A stretch of DNA of 64,000 nucleotides, from NCBI GenBank assembly GCA_016705005.1, contig JADIZB010000001.1, forward strand, positions 248,001-312,000, given 5' to 3'. Under the pieces are notes generated by a model, which saw only the letters and a program-made list of their open reading frames with translations, searched no databases and was not told the origin of the DNA. The DNA is from Bacteroidales bacterium (GTDB lineage Bacteria > Bacteroidota > Bacteroidia > Bacteroidales > Lentimicrobiaceae). Shown piece after piece: positions 44,437 through 54,480 of the stretch. Numbering within the stretch: the stretch's first letter is position 1; the number at the start of each line of letters is the position of its first letter. The translations under genes were made by a program, and so were the position numbers.

Positions 44437-44587
44437 TACTGTTCAGCATCGGACATTCCCTGATCTACCAAAGGGTGGTCTGATGCAGACCATATCCACT
44501 CACCGTCATTAGTGTCTCAGAAACAGCATTTTATTATAAATGGCACAAATTTGGTTAAGAAGAACACATACCAAAAAGAATGCTACT

Positions 44588-44863
44588 ATGCGAGAAGTTG
44601 TAATACTTATTCCGGAAACTGAACCCGAACAAAATGTTGAAATCGAGGTAAGAATTAATGGTCGTTCACGTACCATTCAATACAGGGTTGAGCTTGTAAC
44701 ATGGGAGGGATCAGAACCAACACCCGAAGATCGGTTCACTGTTTTAAAGCACAGGATTGATGCTTATGACAAAGATTGGGAATTGATAGAAATCGGCATT
44801 CCGGAACCTGAAAAAATTCCTCTTGTTTTCAGAAAAAGAGCATCAAATGGAAATCAGGATTGA
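44588..44863 (+). CDS. Small hypothetical protein
   Basis: With the start at ATG 44588 the product has 91 residues; an in-frame ATG at 44540 would add 16 residues. The sequence is charged and strand-rich (MREVVILIPETEPEQNVEIEVRI, broken by no domain I recognise) with no signal peptide or membrane segment. It ends 10 bases inside the 3' end of the convergent TPR gene. Function is unknown; I consider it likely real because its composition is protein-like and it fills the gap between two genes. Confidence 0.5.
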   Translation: MREVVILIPETEPEQNVEIEVRINGRSRTIQYRVELVTWEGSEPTPEDRFTVLKHRIDAYDKDWELIEIGIPEPEKIPLVFRKRASNGNQD

Positions 44864-47097
44864 ACAGCATCTTTCATGTACATTATTCTGATATAGTCCA
44901 GTAATAAAGGAATATCATCCGGATTCACATTATTCTGGATCAGGAATTTCCTGTCTTCTATAAATGCCCTCAGAAATGCTTTCTGATCACCATTTCTCTT
45001 TTTAATACTATCAATATAATAACTTGTTGCTTTTTTCTTATCCCCCCGGCAAAAAGCAACATGTCCGGCATTCATACAATCAAAGGCGTTCGGGTCCATT
45101 TGAAGCAACTGCATATAATAGTCCTCTGCCTCTTCAAGCCTGCCCAGAGTAAACAGACACCAGGCTACCGGTCTCATTGAATTGGCAGTTCCCGGATCTT
45201 TGAAATCAATCCTGTAAAAGTATTCAAGAGCATCAGCAGAATAGCCCAGGTTTAGATAACAGGTTCCAACGGCAGCTAGATATTTTAAGTTCGATGGTTC
45301 AAGCCCGGATAACTCGAGATACACTTCGAGCGCTTCCTGCTGTCTCGAAGACATAAGGTAACACTGTGCAATTTTCCCCAGTAGCCATTTCCTGTTGGTA
45401 TCAAAAAGATCTGCCTTCCTGTACATGGCCAGAGCACCAGTATAATCAGCCTGCTTTTGAAGACAATAACCTGCTTTTTCGTAGAGTTCAGCATAGTTCT
45501 CTCCTATATCCATCAGTTTACTGTAAACAATGCTTGCTTCAGAAAAATGATCATGGTCGAAACAGAATCCGGCTATGCTTTTGTAGAATCCGGATGATGA
45601 AATAAGACCGGAAAGTACGCCTGTATTATAAACATCAAGCGGAAGGCTGAAAATATCTCCTGTTTCAGATCTGATAGAACTGAGTTTAAAAAAACGATAA
45701 AGATCCTGAATGTATTGAATTGCAATTCTCCTTTTCCTGAGATCAGGGTCCGACAATTCTTCATTGATCAGATCCTCAAATTGGTCAGCTTCAGCTGAAA
45801 GCATCTGAGCCATCATTTCTTTCTGCCCATCCGGCATAAGACCCAAATTCAATACAAAAGAGAATTTGTCTGAATTACACATATAAGGAGATTTTTCTAT
45901 TCCTTTCAGAAAAACACCCCTTATCTTTTCTTTTTCATTTAACAAAGCAGCCACAATGGCATAATGATCACGGTAGAAAGGCATGAACCAATGATGTACC
46001 TCACTGAAAAATCCGAAATTTTTCAACTGAGAAAATGCACTCAGGAAAACATCATTGCCCTCCATCTGCATATTACTCAGGTCCTCAAGCTTGTTCACCA
46101 ATTCCGGTTGATTGTCAAAATATTTTTCCCAGTCCGGATTTTTATCTATTTCATCATCAGGCTGAAGCAATCTGTCAAGATTAAGCTTTTCATTGAGCTC
46201 TTCATTGAATCTGAGAATGTCAGGAACTACTTCATCCCTGAATTTTCGTGTAATTCTCTCTGTATCTTTTGCCCTGATAAATTGGGTCAGAATCGAAAGT
46301 GTATCTTGTTCAAATGAAGACTCATCTTTCAGTAATTGCAGAATAGGAGATAATTTAGGCAACAGAGCGATACGCTTGTCAAAAAGGGTAAAACCCAGTT
46401 GGATACCTACTAACGCCCTTACAGAAATCTGAGGATCATCGTTTGAATAAAGACGAACCAGGAGTTCCATTCTTCGGTAGTCAAACGTCCTGACCAATCC
46501 AAGTGTTATTGCACTGATGATTACACTCTTTTCATACCATGGGAAGGAATTACTTTCAAAAATCTTAGTTACAACCTTTACATCATCTTCAGTCAGCCGA
46601 TTGCTTAACCAGAGAAAGTTAAATGCCCGCTGAATGGCTTTCCTGTGTCTAACAGCGGATTCACTGTCAGATTCATCTTCATACAACGCAGTACTTCTAA
46701 GCATTTCATCCAGCTCATAATCAAAAGACAAACCAAGCAGATTACCCGCAAGGTCCTCATTGTTGAGCTGCATCTGCTTCTCAAGATCATGTTTGATCGC
46801 AGTTACTCTGAATTCCGGCAGATTCGCAAGTTCAAGCCTCAACAGGTCGGCAAGTTCGTATGAATTCAGAACAAGGCTGTTATAGATTTCAGTCCTTTGT
46901 GGATCATCTATTCCCATAACAGTATAATTGAGCATGTTGGAGTATGTATAGCGCAGCTCATCCAGTTGTCCTTTAAATGAACTAAAACTCCCCTTTTCCA
47001 ACACAGTGGAAATTTTATCAAATGCATCAAGAATACGGCCATGATCCAGCAGATAACTGATCCTCTTATACCATCCGTTGATTTCGTTTATGCTCAT
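44854..47097 (-). CDS. Large TPR-repeat protein of unknown function
   Basis: The 747-residue protein has no signal peptide or membrane helix, so it is probably cytoplasmic. The C-terminal part (about 520-700) contains TPR units, for example AELYEKAGYCLQKQADYTGAL, LLGKIAQCYLMSSRQQEALEV and YLAAVGTCYLNLGYSADALEY, each broken by short loops. The N-terminal 500 residues are helical and acidic and match nothing I recognise; they may form a second, alpha-solenoid-like repeat. Such proteins usually scaffold other proteins. It is a single gene. Confidence 0.75.
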   Translation of the reverse strand: MSINEINGWYKRISYLLDHGRILDAFDKISTVLEKGSFSSFKGQLDELRYTYSNMLNYTVMGIDDPQRTEIYNSLVLNSYELADLLRLELANLPEFRVTAIKHDLEKQMQLNNEDLAGNLLGLSFDYELDEMLRSTALYEDESDSESAVRHRKAIQRAFNFLWLSNRLTEDDVKVVTKIFESNSFPWYEKSVIISAITLGLVRTFDYRRMELLVRLYSNDDPQISVRALVGIQLGFTLFDKRIALLPKLSPILQLLKDESSFEQDTLSILTQFIRAKDTERITRKFRDEVVPDILRFNEELNEKLNLDRLLQPDDEIDKNPDWEKYFDNQPELVNKLEDLSNMQMEGNDVFLSAFSQLKNFGFFSEVHHWFMPFYRDHYAIVAALLNEKEKIRGVFLKGIEKSPYMCNSDKFSFVLNLGLMPDGQKEMMAQMLSAEADQFEDLINEELSDPDLRKRRIAIQYIQDLYRFFKLSSIRSETGDIFSLPLDVYNTGVLSGLISSSGFYKSIAGFCFDHDHFSEASIVYSKLMDIGENYAELYEKAGYCLQKQADYTGALAMYRKADLFDTNRKWLLGKIAQCYLMSSRQQEALEVYLELSGLEPSNLKYLAAVGTCYLNLGYSADALEYFYRIDFKDPGTANSMRPVAWCLFTLGRLEEAEDYYMQLLQMDPNAFDCMNAGHVAFCRGDKKKATSYYIDSIKKRNGDQKAFLRAFIEDRKFLIQNNVNPDDIPLLLDYIRIMYMKDAVQS

Positions 47098-47320
47098 ATG
47101 TTTAGATGAAAATTAAATGCTACTCAAAAATCGTGCTTATCATCAAAATGTGACACAATTGCAGTCAGGGCTGTTCAGTAGTGTACACATTAACATCCGA
47201 ATGCGAACATCATTAAGCCAGAAGAAATGCGATGACTCCATACTCATTTCATTATATGGATGTTACATTTTCTGGCATGATTCATGAAATCAAAAAGCAA
47301 CGAAAATAGGAGTCACAGAA

Positions 47321-49738
47321 ATGTCTCTGTACCTGAGCTACATAAAGTCTGCATTCAGAAACCTGTCAAGGATCAGGTTACATTCACTGATTAACATTAT
47401 AGGCTTGTCAATCGGCCTGATCTGTTTTATCATCATCATGCTGTATGTTTCCGATGAATTAAGCTATGACAGATATCATTCCAGAGCTGACAGAATCTAC
47501 AGGATCACCAGTACAACAGATTTTGAAGGTGTGGCAGAACGTTCATCAAGTTGCCCGGCTCCAATGGGCCCAACACTCATGAATGATTATCCCGATATAA
47601 TTGAAAAAACAGCAAGGGTATTCAATGACTGGTCTTCAGAATTCTATATTGAATATGATAATCATGGTTACAGGGAAAGGAAATTGTTTTTCGTTGATTC
47701 AACATTCACCGGAATCTTTGATGTGAGATTCCTGAAAGGGAATTCATCACAGGCTCTTTCTGCTCCATTTACCGCTTTGATTACTTTTTCAGCAGCAAAA
47801 AGGTATTTTGGAAACAACAACCCCATTGATAAAGTCATAAAACTTGAAGGAAAAACCAATATAACAATTACCGGTCTTGTTGCTGATCCTCCTGCCCAGT
47901 CTCACTTTGACTATGACTTTCTGGTTTCTTTGTCGACACTCAGGATGTTATGGGGAGGGAAAATACCCCCCACCTGGGTATACAATCCATATTGGACATA
48001 TATTCTGCTAAAGGAGAATCATCAAATTGATGAACTCAACCGTCAGCTTCCGGCATTTACAAAAAAATACTTCTATGATGCAGAAAAAGATCATATTACT
48101 TTGGGGACTCAAAAACTGACTGATATCCATTTAAGATCAGACCTAGATTATGAAATAGAACCAAACGGAAGAATCACATATGTCAGAATCCTGACAATTG
48201 TTGCATTGTTTATTTTGATAATTGCCTGTATAAACTATATAAACCTTTCAACAGCCTTTGCAACACGAAGGTTGCGGGAAACAGCCATTCGAAAAGTTTC
48301 AGGTGCAACCACAAGTCAGCTTGTTATACAGTATCTCGGAGAATCAATGCTTATTTCGCTGATATCTATGATCATTGCACTCGCAATAATTGAAATTATT
48401 CTACCGGCATTCAACACTTTTGCAGGTAAGGAGATCTATTCAAACTATTTATACAGTCGTTTCTTTTTCCCTAAAATTATTCTTCTCTGGTTGTGTACTG
48501 GCATATTTTCCGGGATATATCCGGCATTTTATCAATCCCGGTTCAATGCCATCAAAGTATTGAAAGGCTCAAATCATTTCTTAAACAACAATTCTCCTGG
48601 TAGAAGAATACTTGTAGTTCTTCAGTTTAGCTTGTCAATAACTCTGATAACCACTTCACTTATGGCATTTGACCAGTTAAATTTTCTTAGAAATGCCAGA
48701 CTTGGATTTAACAAGGAGAACATCCTGATTATACCTGTAACAAGATCTCCGATCGTAAGACAATACGAATCCTTTAAGACTGAATTACTTAAAAAATCAG
48801 GAATATCCGGGGTAACAGCAGTTGACTATATCGTTGGTACTGAATATAATAATCATGAATTCAGACCAGAAAACTATCCGGATGACAAATGGCAATTCTA
48901 TCCTGCCCTGGTAATCAGAGATGATTTTGTAGATATATTCGGAATAAAAATAATCGCTGGACGAGATTATTTTAAAAACAGTATGACTGATGCAATGGAG
49001 GCGATTTTAATCAATGAAGCAATGGTAAAACACCTGGGATGGAAGTCAAATGAAGAAGCAATCGGGAGAAAATTCAATTCAAGAATTGGAAATGAAAAAA
49101 TTGTCGGCGTGTTCCAAGATTTCAACGCGAATTCACTTCACACGAAAGCAGGTCCACTGGTTCTAAATTTAAAGGAAGATCCACGTGAAGTAAATGCTTT
49201 TACTAATTATATTGCAGTTGCTTTGGTATCAGGGCATGAGAAAGAGGCCATTATCCATGTCAGAGAAACCTGGGACGATTTTGCAGAAGGCAGACCATTT
49301 GAATACAAAATTCTTAAAAATGAACTGGATAAATTATACAGCAAAGAAGAATATCTTGGCAGGGCTTCTGCAATCCTTTCAGGACTCACAATCCTTATTG
49401 CTGCCATGGGTTTGTTTGGACTTGTTTCTTATATGGCTTCCCAACGAACCAGGGAGATCGGCATCAGAAAAGTACTTGGAGCTGAAACCTTTCAGATAAT
49501 CAGACTCCTTACTACTGGCTACATGAAACTTGTTTTTGCCAGCATAATAGTCGCATGGCCACTTTCATATTTTGTAATAAACCAATGGATAAGTTCATTC
49601 GCATATAGCACTGATATCAAGTGGAAGTATTTCTTCTTTTCAGGTTTGATATCGATGCTGATAACACTGATAATAACCGGACTGAGGGCAATAAATTCAA
49701 GTGGTCAGAATCCAGCAAAAACATTGAAATATGAATAA
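47321..49738 (+). CDS. ABC-type permease, MacB/FtsX family, duplicated form
   Basis: At 805 residues it holds two MacB_PCD-plus-FtsX units. The first has a membrane helix at about 20-43, a periplasmic domain, and three helices (about 285-400); the second has a helix near 430, another periplasmic domain and three helices at 690-795. The FtsX signatures ETAIRKVSGATTSQLV and TREIGIRKVLGAETFQII are present. Such permeases in Bacteroidota move lipoproteins or peptides, or act in stress signalling. They need an ATPase partner, and none is in the window. Its paralogue lies 64 bases downstream. Confidence 0.9.
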   Translation: MSLYLSYIKSAFRNLSRIRLHSLINIIGLSIGLICFIIIMLYVSDELSYDRYHSRADRIYRITSTTDFEGVAERSSSCPAPMGPTLMNDYPDIIEKTARVFNDWSSEFYIEYDNHGYRERKLFFVDSTFTGIFDVRFLKGNSSQALSAPFTALITFSAAKRYFGNNNPIDKVIKLEGKTNITITGLVADPPAQSHFDYDFLVSLSTLRMLWGGKIPPTWVYNPYWTYILLKENHQIDELNRQLPAFTKKYFYDAEKDHITLGTQKLTDIHLRSDLDYEIEPNGRITYVRILTIVALFILIIACINYINLSTAFATRRLRETAIRKVSGATTSQLVIQYLGESMLISLISMIIALAIIEIILPAFNTFAGKEIYSNYLYSRFFFPKIILLWLCTGIFSGIYPAFYQSRFNAIKVLKGSNHFLNNNSPGRRILVVLQFSLSITLITTSLMAFDQLNFLRNARLGFNKENILIIPVTRSPIVRQYESFKTELLKKSGISGVTAVDYIVGTEYNNHEFRPENYPDDKWQFYPALVIRDDFVDIFGIKIIAGRDYFKNSMTDAMEAILINEAMVKHLGWKSNEEAIGRKFNSRIGNEKIVGVFQDFNANSLHTKAGPLVLNLKEDPREVNAFTNYIAVALVSGHEKEAIIHVRETWDDFAEGRPFEYKILKNELDKLYSKEEYLGRASAILSGLTILIAAMGLFGLVSYMASQRTREIGIRKVLGAETFQIIRLLTTGYMKLVFASIIVAWPLSYFVINQWISSFAYSTDIKWKYFFFSGLISMLITLIITGLRAINSSGQNPAKTLKYE

Positions 49739-49802
49739 CAATTATTGTAATAAAGGTAAATGACATCTGTGAAAAAATACTCTGAAACTCAAAAACCAAT
49801 TT

Positions 49803-52223
49803 ATGATAAGCAATTACATCAGAAGCGCTGCAAGAAATTTTAGCCGAAATAAGTTTTACACTTTCCTGAATATTCTTGGGTTATCATTAGGGCTCACTGC
49901 TACTTTTTTCATATTGTTGTACATCCGTGATGAATTAGGCTATGACAAACATTTTAGTAAACACGAGCGTATCTACAGGCTTGAAGGAGATTTTACTATT
50001 AATAATAAGCACGATAGGTTTGCTGTAAGTTCTTCAGCCATTGCACCTGCACTCAAAATAGAATTTCCGGAAATTGAAAAATTCTGCAGGTTTGCTTCAA
50101 ACGACAATGCTGTATTGAAATTCAGGGAAAAGGAATTTTTCGAAAAACAAATCTATTTTGCTGACTCGACTGCACCTGATATCTTCACACTGAATTTTAT
50201 AGAAGGCATACCAGATAATTCGCTAAACGAGCCAAATACAATCATTCTCAGCGAAAGCACTGCAAAAAAATATTTTGGTTCTGATCCAGCCTTTGGAAAA
50301 ACCCTGATTACCGGGAGTGGCAACTCCTTTAAAATTACAGGGGTATTTAAAGATCTTCCCGACAATACCCACTTTAAGTTTGACATGCTTATGTCGATGA
50401 ACACTCTTGCAAAGTTGTTCGGTCGCGAACGGTTTAACAGCCTGGAGCCTGGAGCATTCTGGAATGTGAGCATGTACAGTTATATTCTGCTCAAACCAAA
50501 CAGTTCGATAGAAAATATTGAAAAAAAATTCCCGTCTGTATACAACAAATATATGAAGGAGATTGGCGACCAGATCAATGCATCGTTTGATCTTGAGACC
50601 ACCAGGCTCGACAAAATTCACCATTATTCAAAACTGGCAGCAGACCAACCTGTTGGAAACATGGCATATATTTACGTATTTGGAGCTGTTGCAATATTTA
50701 TTTTACTGCTGGCATCGATCAATTATATGAATCTGGCAACAGCCAGAGCTACATCCAGGGCCAGAGAGGTTGGCTTAAGGAAAGTTGTAGGAGCCAACCG
50801 CATCCAACTGGCAAGCCAGTTTCTTAGTGAGAGTATACTTTTCTCAGCAGCAGCTTTATTTATTTCATTCGGGTTGATGCAGGTTCTACTGCCTGTTTTC
50901 AACGAACTTTCAGGGAAGAAACTGACTTTTAGCTTTATAACTGATCCTGGCATTCTTTTCGGAATAATTGGAACTTCGCTGCTTACAGGATTCTTATCCG
51001 GCCTCTACCCTGCCGTTGTCTTATCATCTTTTCAGCCGGTAATGGTGCTGAAAGGCAAATTACACAACGGAACAAGGGGTAGCTGGATGAGAAAATCTCT
51101 GGTTACTTTTCAATTAATAATCTCTGTTATCATGATCACAGGGACTCTTGTTATTTATCGGCAGCTAAATTTCCTCAGGAATACTGACCTTGGATTTGAC
51201 AAGGATAATGTGATGGTTATTGACATTCAGGATACTACTTTTCGAAAGAAAATGAACGAATTCAAGGAAGAAATTAAACAGAATCCATCTATTCTTGCTT
51301 CCAGCATGTCGCTGGGTGTGCCGGGAGGCCAAAACAGCATTCAGGTTATGAGAGTTGAAAAGGAGAATAAGATGCAGGAATATGCATTGAATCTCATTCC
51401 TTGCGATTATGATTTCCCTGAATTATTAAAACTCAAATTTGTTTCAGGAAGAAATTTCAACCGAAATATGGGTACAGATAAACTTGAAGCCGTTATAATC
51501 AATGAATCCACGGTAAATGCTATGGGATGGGGGAAAGATGCTATTGGAAAGAAAATTCACTTTGGATTTGAACTGGATGGAACCGGAGGAAGAATGCTTA
51601 AAGTAATTGGAGTCGTTAAAGATTTTAATTTCACATCGCTTCATAATAAAGTGGAACCGCTGATTCTTTTTATTCCTGATTTTCCTTGCAACACATTATC
51701 AGTAAGATTAAAAGATGGATTCAATCCGGCAACCATAGATTTCATCCACGACAAATGGAATCAGTTCGGAGCCAACAGACCATTTGATTACTATTTTCTT
51801 GACAAAGATTACGAAAGTAAATATTTATCTGAAGCAAAACTTGGAACTGTTTTCGCAACATTTGCAAGCTTATCAATTTTTATCGCCCTGATGGGATTAC
51901 TTGGCCTGTCTTCTTTTGTTTCGATACAACGTTCAAAAGAAATCGGCATACGAAAGGTTTTAGGATCTTCTGTCGGAGGAATTCTCAGAATGCTTTATCT
52001 AGAATCTGTGACACTTGTTATTTTGGCATGTGTAATTGCAATACCTCTGTCTCATTACTTTCTTAATAACTGGCTCGGGAATTTTGCCTACCATGTTGAG
52101 ATCACATGGATTACATATTTACTGGCGGTTTTGACATCGTTTTCAGTTACTGTTTTTTCAATCAGCTTTCATGCTATCAGAGCTGCTACTGCTAACCCTG
52201 TAAATGCAATAAAATATGAATAA
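49803..52223 (+). CDS. ABC-type permease, MacB/FtsX family, second paralogue
   Basis: This 806-residue protein has the same two-unit plan as its neighbour, with AREVGLRKVVGANRIQL in the first FtsX domain and SKEIGIRKVLGSSVGGIL in the second. The two share a conserved start (SYIRSAARNFSRNKFYTFLNILGLSLG) shaped like the first paralogue's start. They probably arose by tandem duplication and may form a heterodimer or serve different substrates. No ATPase gene is adjacent. The pair is likely one transcript. Confidence 0.9.
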   Translation: MISNYIRSAARNFSRNKFYTFLNILGLSLGLTATFFILLYIRDELGYDKHFSKHERIYRLEGDFTINNKHDRFAVSSSAIAPALKIEFPEIEKFCRFASNDNAVLKFREKEFFEKQIYFADSTAPDIFTLNFIEGIPDNSLNEPNTIILSESTAKKYFGSDPAFGKTLITGSGNSFKITGVFKDLPDNTHFKFDMLMSMNTLAKLFGRERFNSLEPGAFWNVSMYSYILLKPNSSIENIEKKFPSVYNKYMKEIGDQINASFDLETTRLDKIHHYSKLAADQPVGNMAYIYVFGAVAIFILLLASINYMNLATARATSRAREVGLRKVVGANRIQLASQFLSESILFSAAALFISFGLMQVLLPVFNELSGKKLTFSFITDPGILFGIIGTSLLTGFLSGLYPAVVLSSFQPVMVLKGKLHNGTRGSWMRKSLVTFQLIISVIMITGTLVIYRQLNFLRNTDLGFDKDNVMVIDIQDTTFRKKMNEFKEEIKQNPSILASSMSLGVPGGQNSIQVMRVEKENKMQEYALNLIPCDYDFPELLKLKFVSGRNFNRNMGTDKLEAVIINESTVNAMGWGKDAIGKKIHFGFELDGTGGRMLKVIGVVKDFNFTSLHNKVEPLILFIPDFPCNTLSVRLKDGFNPATIDFIHDKWNQFGANRPFDYYFLDKDYESKYLSEAKLGTVFATFASLSIFIALMGLLGLSSFVSIQRSKEIGIRKVLGSSVGGILRMLYLESVTLVILACVIAIPLSHYFLNNWLGNFAYHVEITWITYLLAVLTSFSVTVFSISFHAIRAATANPVNAIKYE

Positions 52224-52279
52224 ATCTTTTTAGAATCAAAACACCCTTAACCCCGGTCAGATGTATAAAATTCGAATCC

Positions 52280-53272
52280 TCATTTGCTAAACCGGCTGAT
52301 GGCATCCAGCGCTTCTTCATGAGACCTTGAATCCATAAGTGAAGCCCTTAGTGCAGCAGCTCCTTCAAAACCATGAATGTATATCTTGAAAAACCTCTTT
52401 AGAATACTGAAATTCCTTGAAGAATTCCACGTTTCCTGGAAAAGCCGGATATGTTTTTCAAGCAGGGATATTTTCTCGTTTACATCTCGCTGTGAATCAT
52501 CTTCTGAAAAGAACCAAGGGTTAGTAAAAATCCCCCTGCCGATCATTACACCATCAGCTCCTGAATTCTCTATCAATTTTAATCCGGTGTTATAGCTGTT
52601 CACATCACCATTTCCCAGAATTTTTATGTCAGCATTCATCCTCTGTTTAACTTTAACAGCAATTGAAACCTGATCCCAATCAGCAGGATAGTTTGATAAC
52701 ATTTTTTGCGTGCGGGCGTGTAGTGTAACCGCTGATACATCAGAACCAAGCAACTGACCGATCCATCTTTCTGTCTGGTGTGAATGAGTTCCTGTCCTGG
52801 TTTTGACGCTAACCGGCAATCCAGACCCCTTTATCGTTGCATCAATGATTTCGAGAGCCAAATTGGGTTGGTCGATTAGTGCAGAACATGTGTTCTGTTT
52901 TATAACTTTCCCCACCGGACAGCCCATATTAATGTCAATTCCATCAAAACTACACTCTCTGGCAATAAATTCAGCGGCTTTAAAGAATTTCTCGGGATCA
53001 TTTCCCCAAATCTGAGCAATCAGTTTAATTTGATTTTTCTGCAGCAGAGTAGTTTCCGACTGATTAACTTTAAATCTGTGTAATACCGCATTCCTTCCTA
53101 AAGGATGACATATTCCATCAACTGATGTAAATTCAGTAAAAAGCAAATGAAGTTTGTCAAATGCAGCTGTTGACATGACCACCTCACGAAACACAGTATC
53201 AGTAACATCCTCCATCGGAGCCAATGCAAAAGCGGCTGGATTCAGTTTTTTCCAGAAATTATTTTGAAGCAT
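52280..53272 (-). CDS. dus: tRNA-dihydrouridine synthase
   Basis: This FMN enzyme reduces uridine to dihydrouridine in tRNA. The TIM barrel begins with FALAPMEDVTDTVFRE, the catalytic cysteine C118 lies in INMGCPVGKV, K157 is in VSVKTRTG, and GNGDVNS and GVMIGRGIFTNPWFF bind phosphate of FMN. The 330-residue length is normal. It resembles the DusB/DusC branch; I do not choose which. It lies 75 bases downstream of the TetR gene, possibly in one transcript. Confidence 0.92.
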   Translation of the reverse strand: MLQNNFWKKLNPAAFALAPMEDVTDTVFREVVMSTAAFDKLHLLFTEFTSVDGICHPLGRNAVLHRFKVNQSETTLLQKNQIKLIAQIWGNDPEKFFKAAEFIARECSFDGIDINMGCPVGKVIKQNTCSALIDQPNLALEIIDATIKGSGLPVSVKTRTGTHSHQTERWIGQLLGSDVSAVTLHARTQKMLSNYPADWDQVSIAVKVKQRMNADIKILGNGDVNSYNTGLKLIENSGADGVMIGRGIFTNPWFFSEDDSQRDVNEKISLLEKHIRLFQETWNSSRNFSILKRFFKIYIHGFEGAAALRASLMDSRSHEEALDAISRFSK

Positions 53273-53347
53273 ATATAGTTTTCAGGAAAACTGATTCCCC
53301 ATATAAATTTTAAAGTCGTTGTCTGATTTGGTTATCTGAAATGATGT

Positions 53348-53968
53348 TCAAACACTGAAACGGAAAGATTTCCTTCGTTTCTTAAAATATTCCAATCCTT
53401 CATCGTTTGCTATTCCCCTGATAAAATTTTCAAACATAACTTCAAAAAGAACCGGAAATGAAAATTTGTCTGGTGGGAAGAACACAGGGTTGTGAAGATC
53501 TATTAACCTGCTGATATAAAGTCTTGCAAGCAGTTCAATACTCAGATCCTGTCTGTATATACCTTGCCTGATTCCTTTTTCAATATTAATCTTTATTTTT
53601 CCAAAGATAAACTCTATTCTCTGTTCAAAATGATGCTGATAAATTTCCGGATACAACATTTTCAGATCCAGTGTAATGGATGGAGTAAGATCTCTGAATC
53701 TGTTATTCATTTCCTGGCTTACTATCAATAGGATATCAATTGCATTTACATCTTCGAAATTATGCTCATCAAAGATAGATTTAAAAGATTCCCTTTCAAA
53801 TTCAAGAACCTTTTCGACCAATTCTGCTTCATTTGAAACATACACTTTCAAATCATCTTTGGATATATGCAGGTGTTGACAAATGCTATCCAAAGATAGA
53901 TTTCTGATTCCGATATCCAGAGATAATTCCCTGACACCTGTCAGAATCAGTCGAAATTTTTCATCCAT
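53348..53968 (-). CDS. TetR-family transcriptional regulator
   Basis: The 206-residue protein has an N-terminal helix-turn-helix (about 10-55: LILTGVRELSLDIGIRNLS, then ICQHLHISKDDLKVYVSNEAELV) and an all-helical ligand domain. The second domain is not similar to any well-known specificity group. It probably controls itself or nearby genes, for instance dus downstream or the permease pair, but no operator is recognised. The 512-base gap upstream gives space for regulation. Confidence 0.8.
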   Translation of the reverse strand: MDEKFRLILTGVRELSLDIGIRNLSLDSICQHLHISKDDLKVYVSNEAELVEKVLEFERESFKSIFDEHNFEDVNAIDILLIVSQEMNNRFRDLTPSITLDLKMLYPEIYQHHFEQRIEFIFGKIKINIEKGIRQGIYRQDLSIELLARLYISRLIDLHNPVFFPPDKFSFPVLFEVMFENFIRGIANDEGLEYFKKRRKSFRFSV

Positions 53969-54480
53969 TAACCAGCAATTTTAAATATATGAAAGGTTGC
54001 GAAAATACAAAAAAACACTTTCCATTTCTGAATTCTATTCAAGATGAATAGACTATCCTATCAATCTGGAAAGTATTTTTATGAATTACCAGGGTACCGA
54101 AACTCTGTATTAAGATAGTAAATAACAATATTGCTGATAATTTTAATGAATTCGCCATTACACAAGCTCCTGGATCAAGGAATTTATGCCTTTCAGAACC
54201 TCAGGATATACAATTCAAAGCATAGAAAGATCACGAAAACAAAGATATTTCAAAGAATCGGACATAAATTAAACGTCCTGTTTCATTTGGAATTCGGAGT
54301 ATGTTTCTGATATAAATTATAATTCTTAAGAAACGAATTCGCCGTCAAATAAAACAGGATGGGTACGCTCAAAAAGCCGCTTTTCAGAAAGTGCAACTAA
54401 TATATTCTTACCTCTAAAAAGCATCTGGTCCGAAAAATAATTTCTTTGTTAATAGTAGAATTGTAGTTCGGACTGATCTG
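53969..54480. other. Gene-free stretch upstream of the TetR gene
   Basis: This 512-base gap lies between two leftward genes. GTCCGAA at 54428-54434 and TTCGGAC at 54467-54473 are complementary with a long spacer and might form the 3' end of the kinase mRNA. I see no coding frame. Confidence 0.5.
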
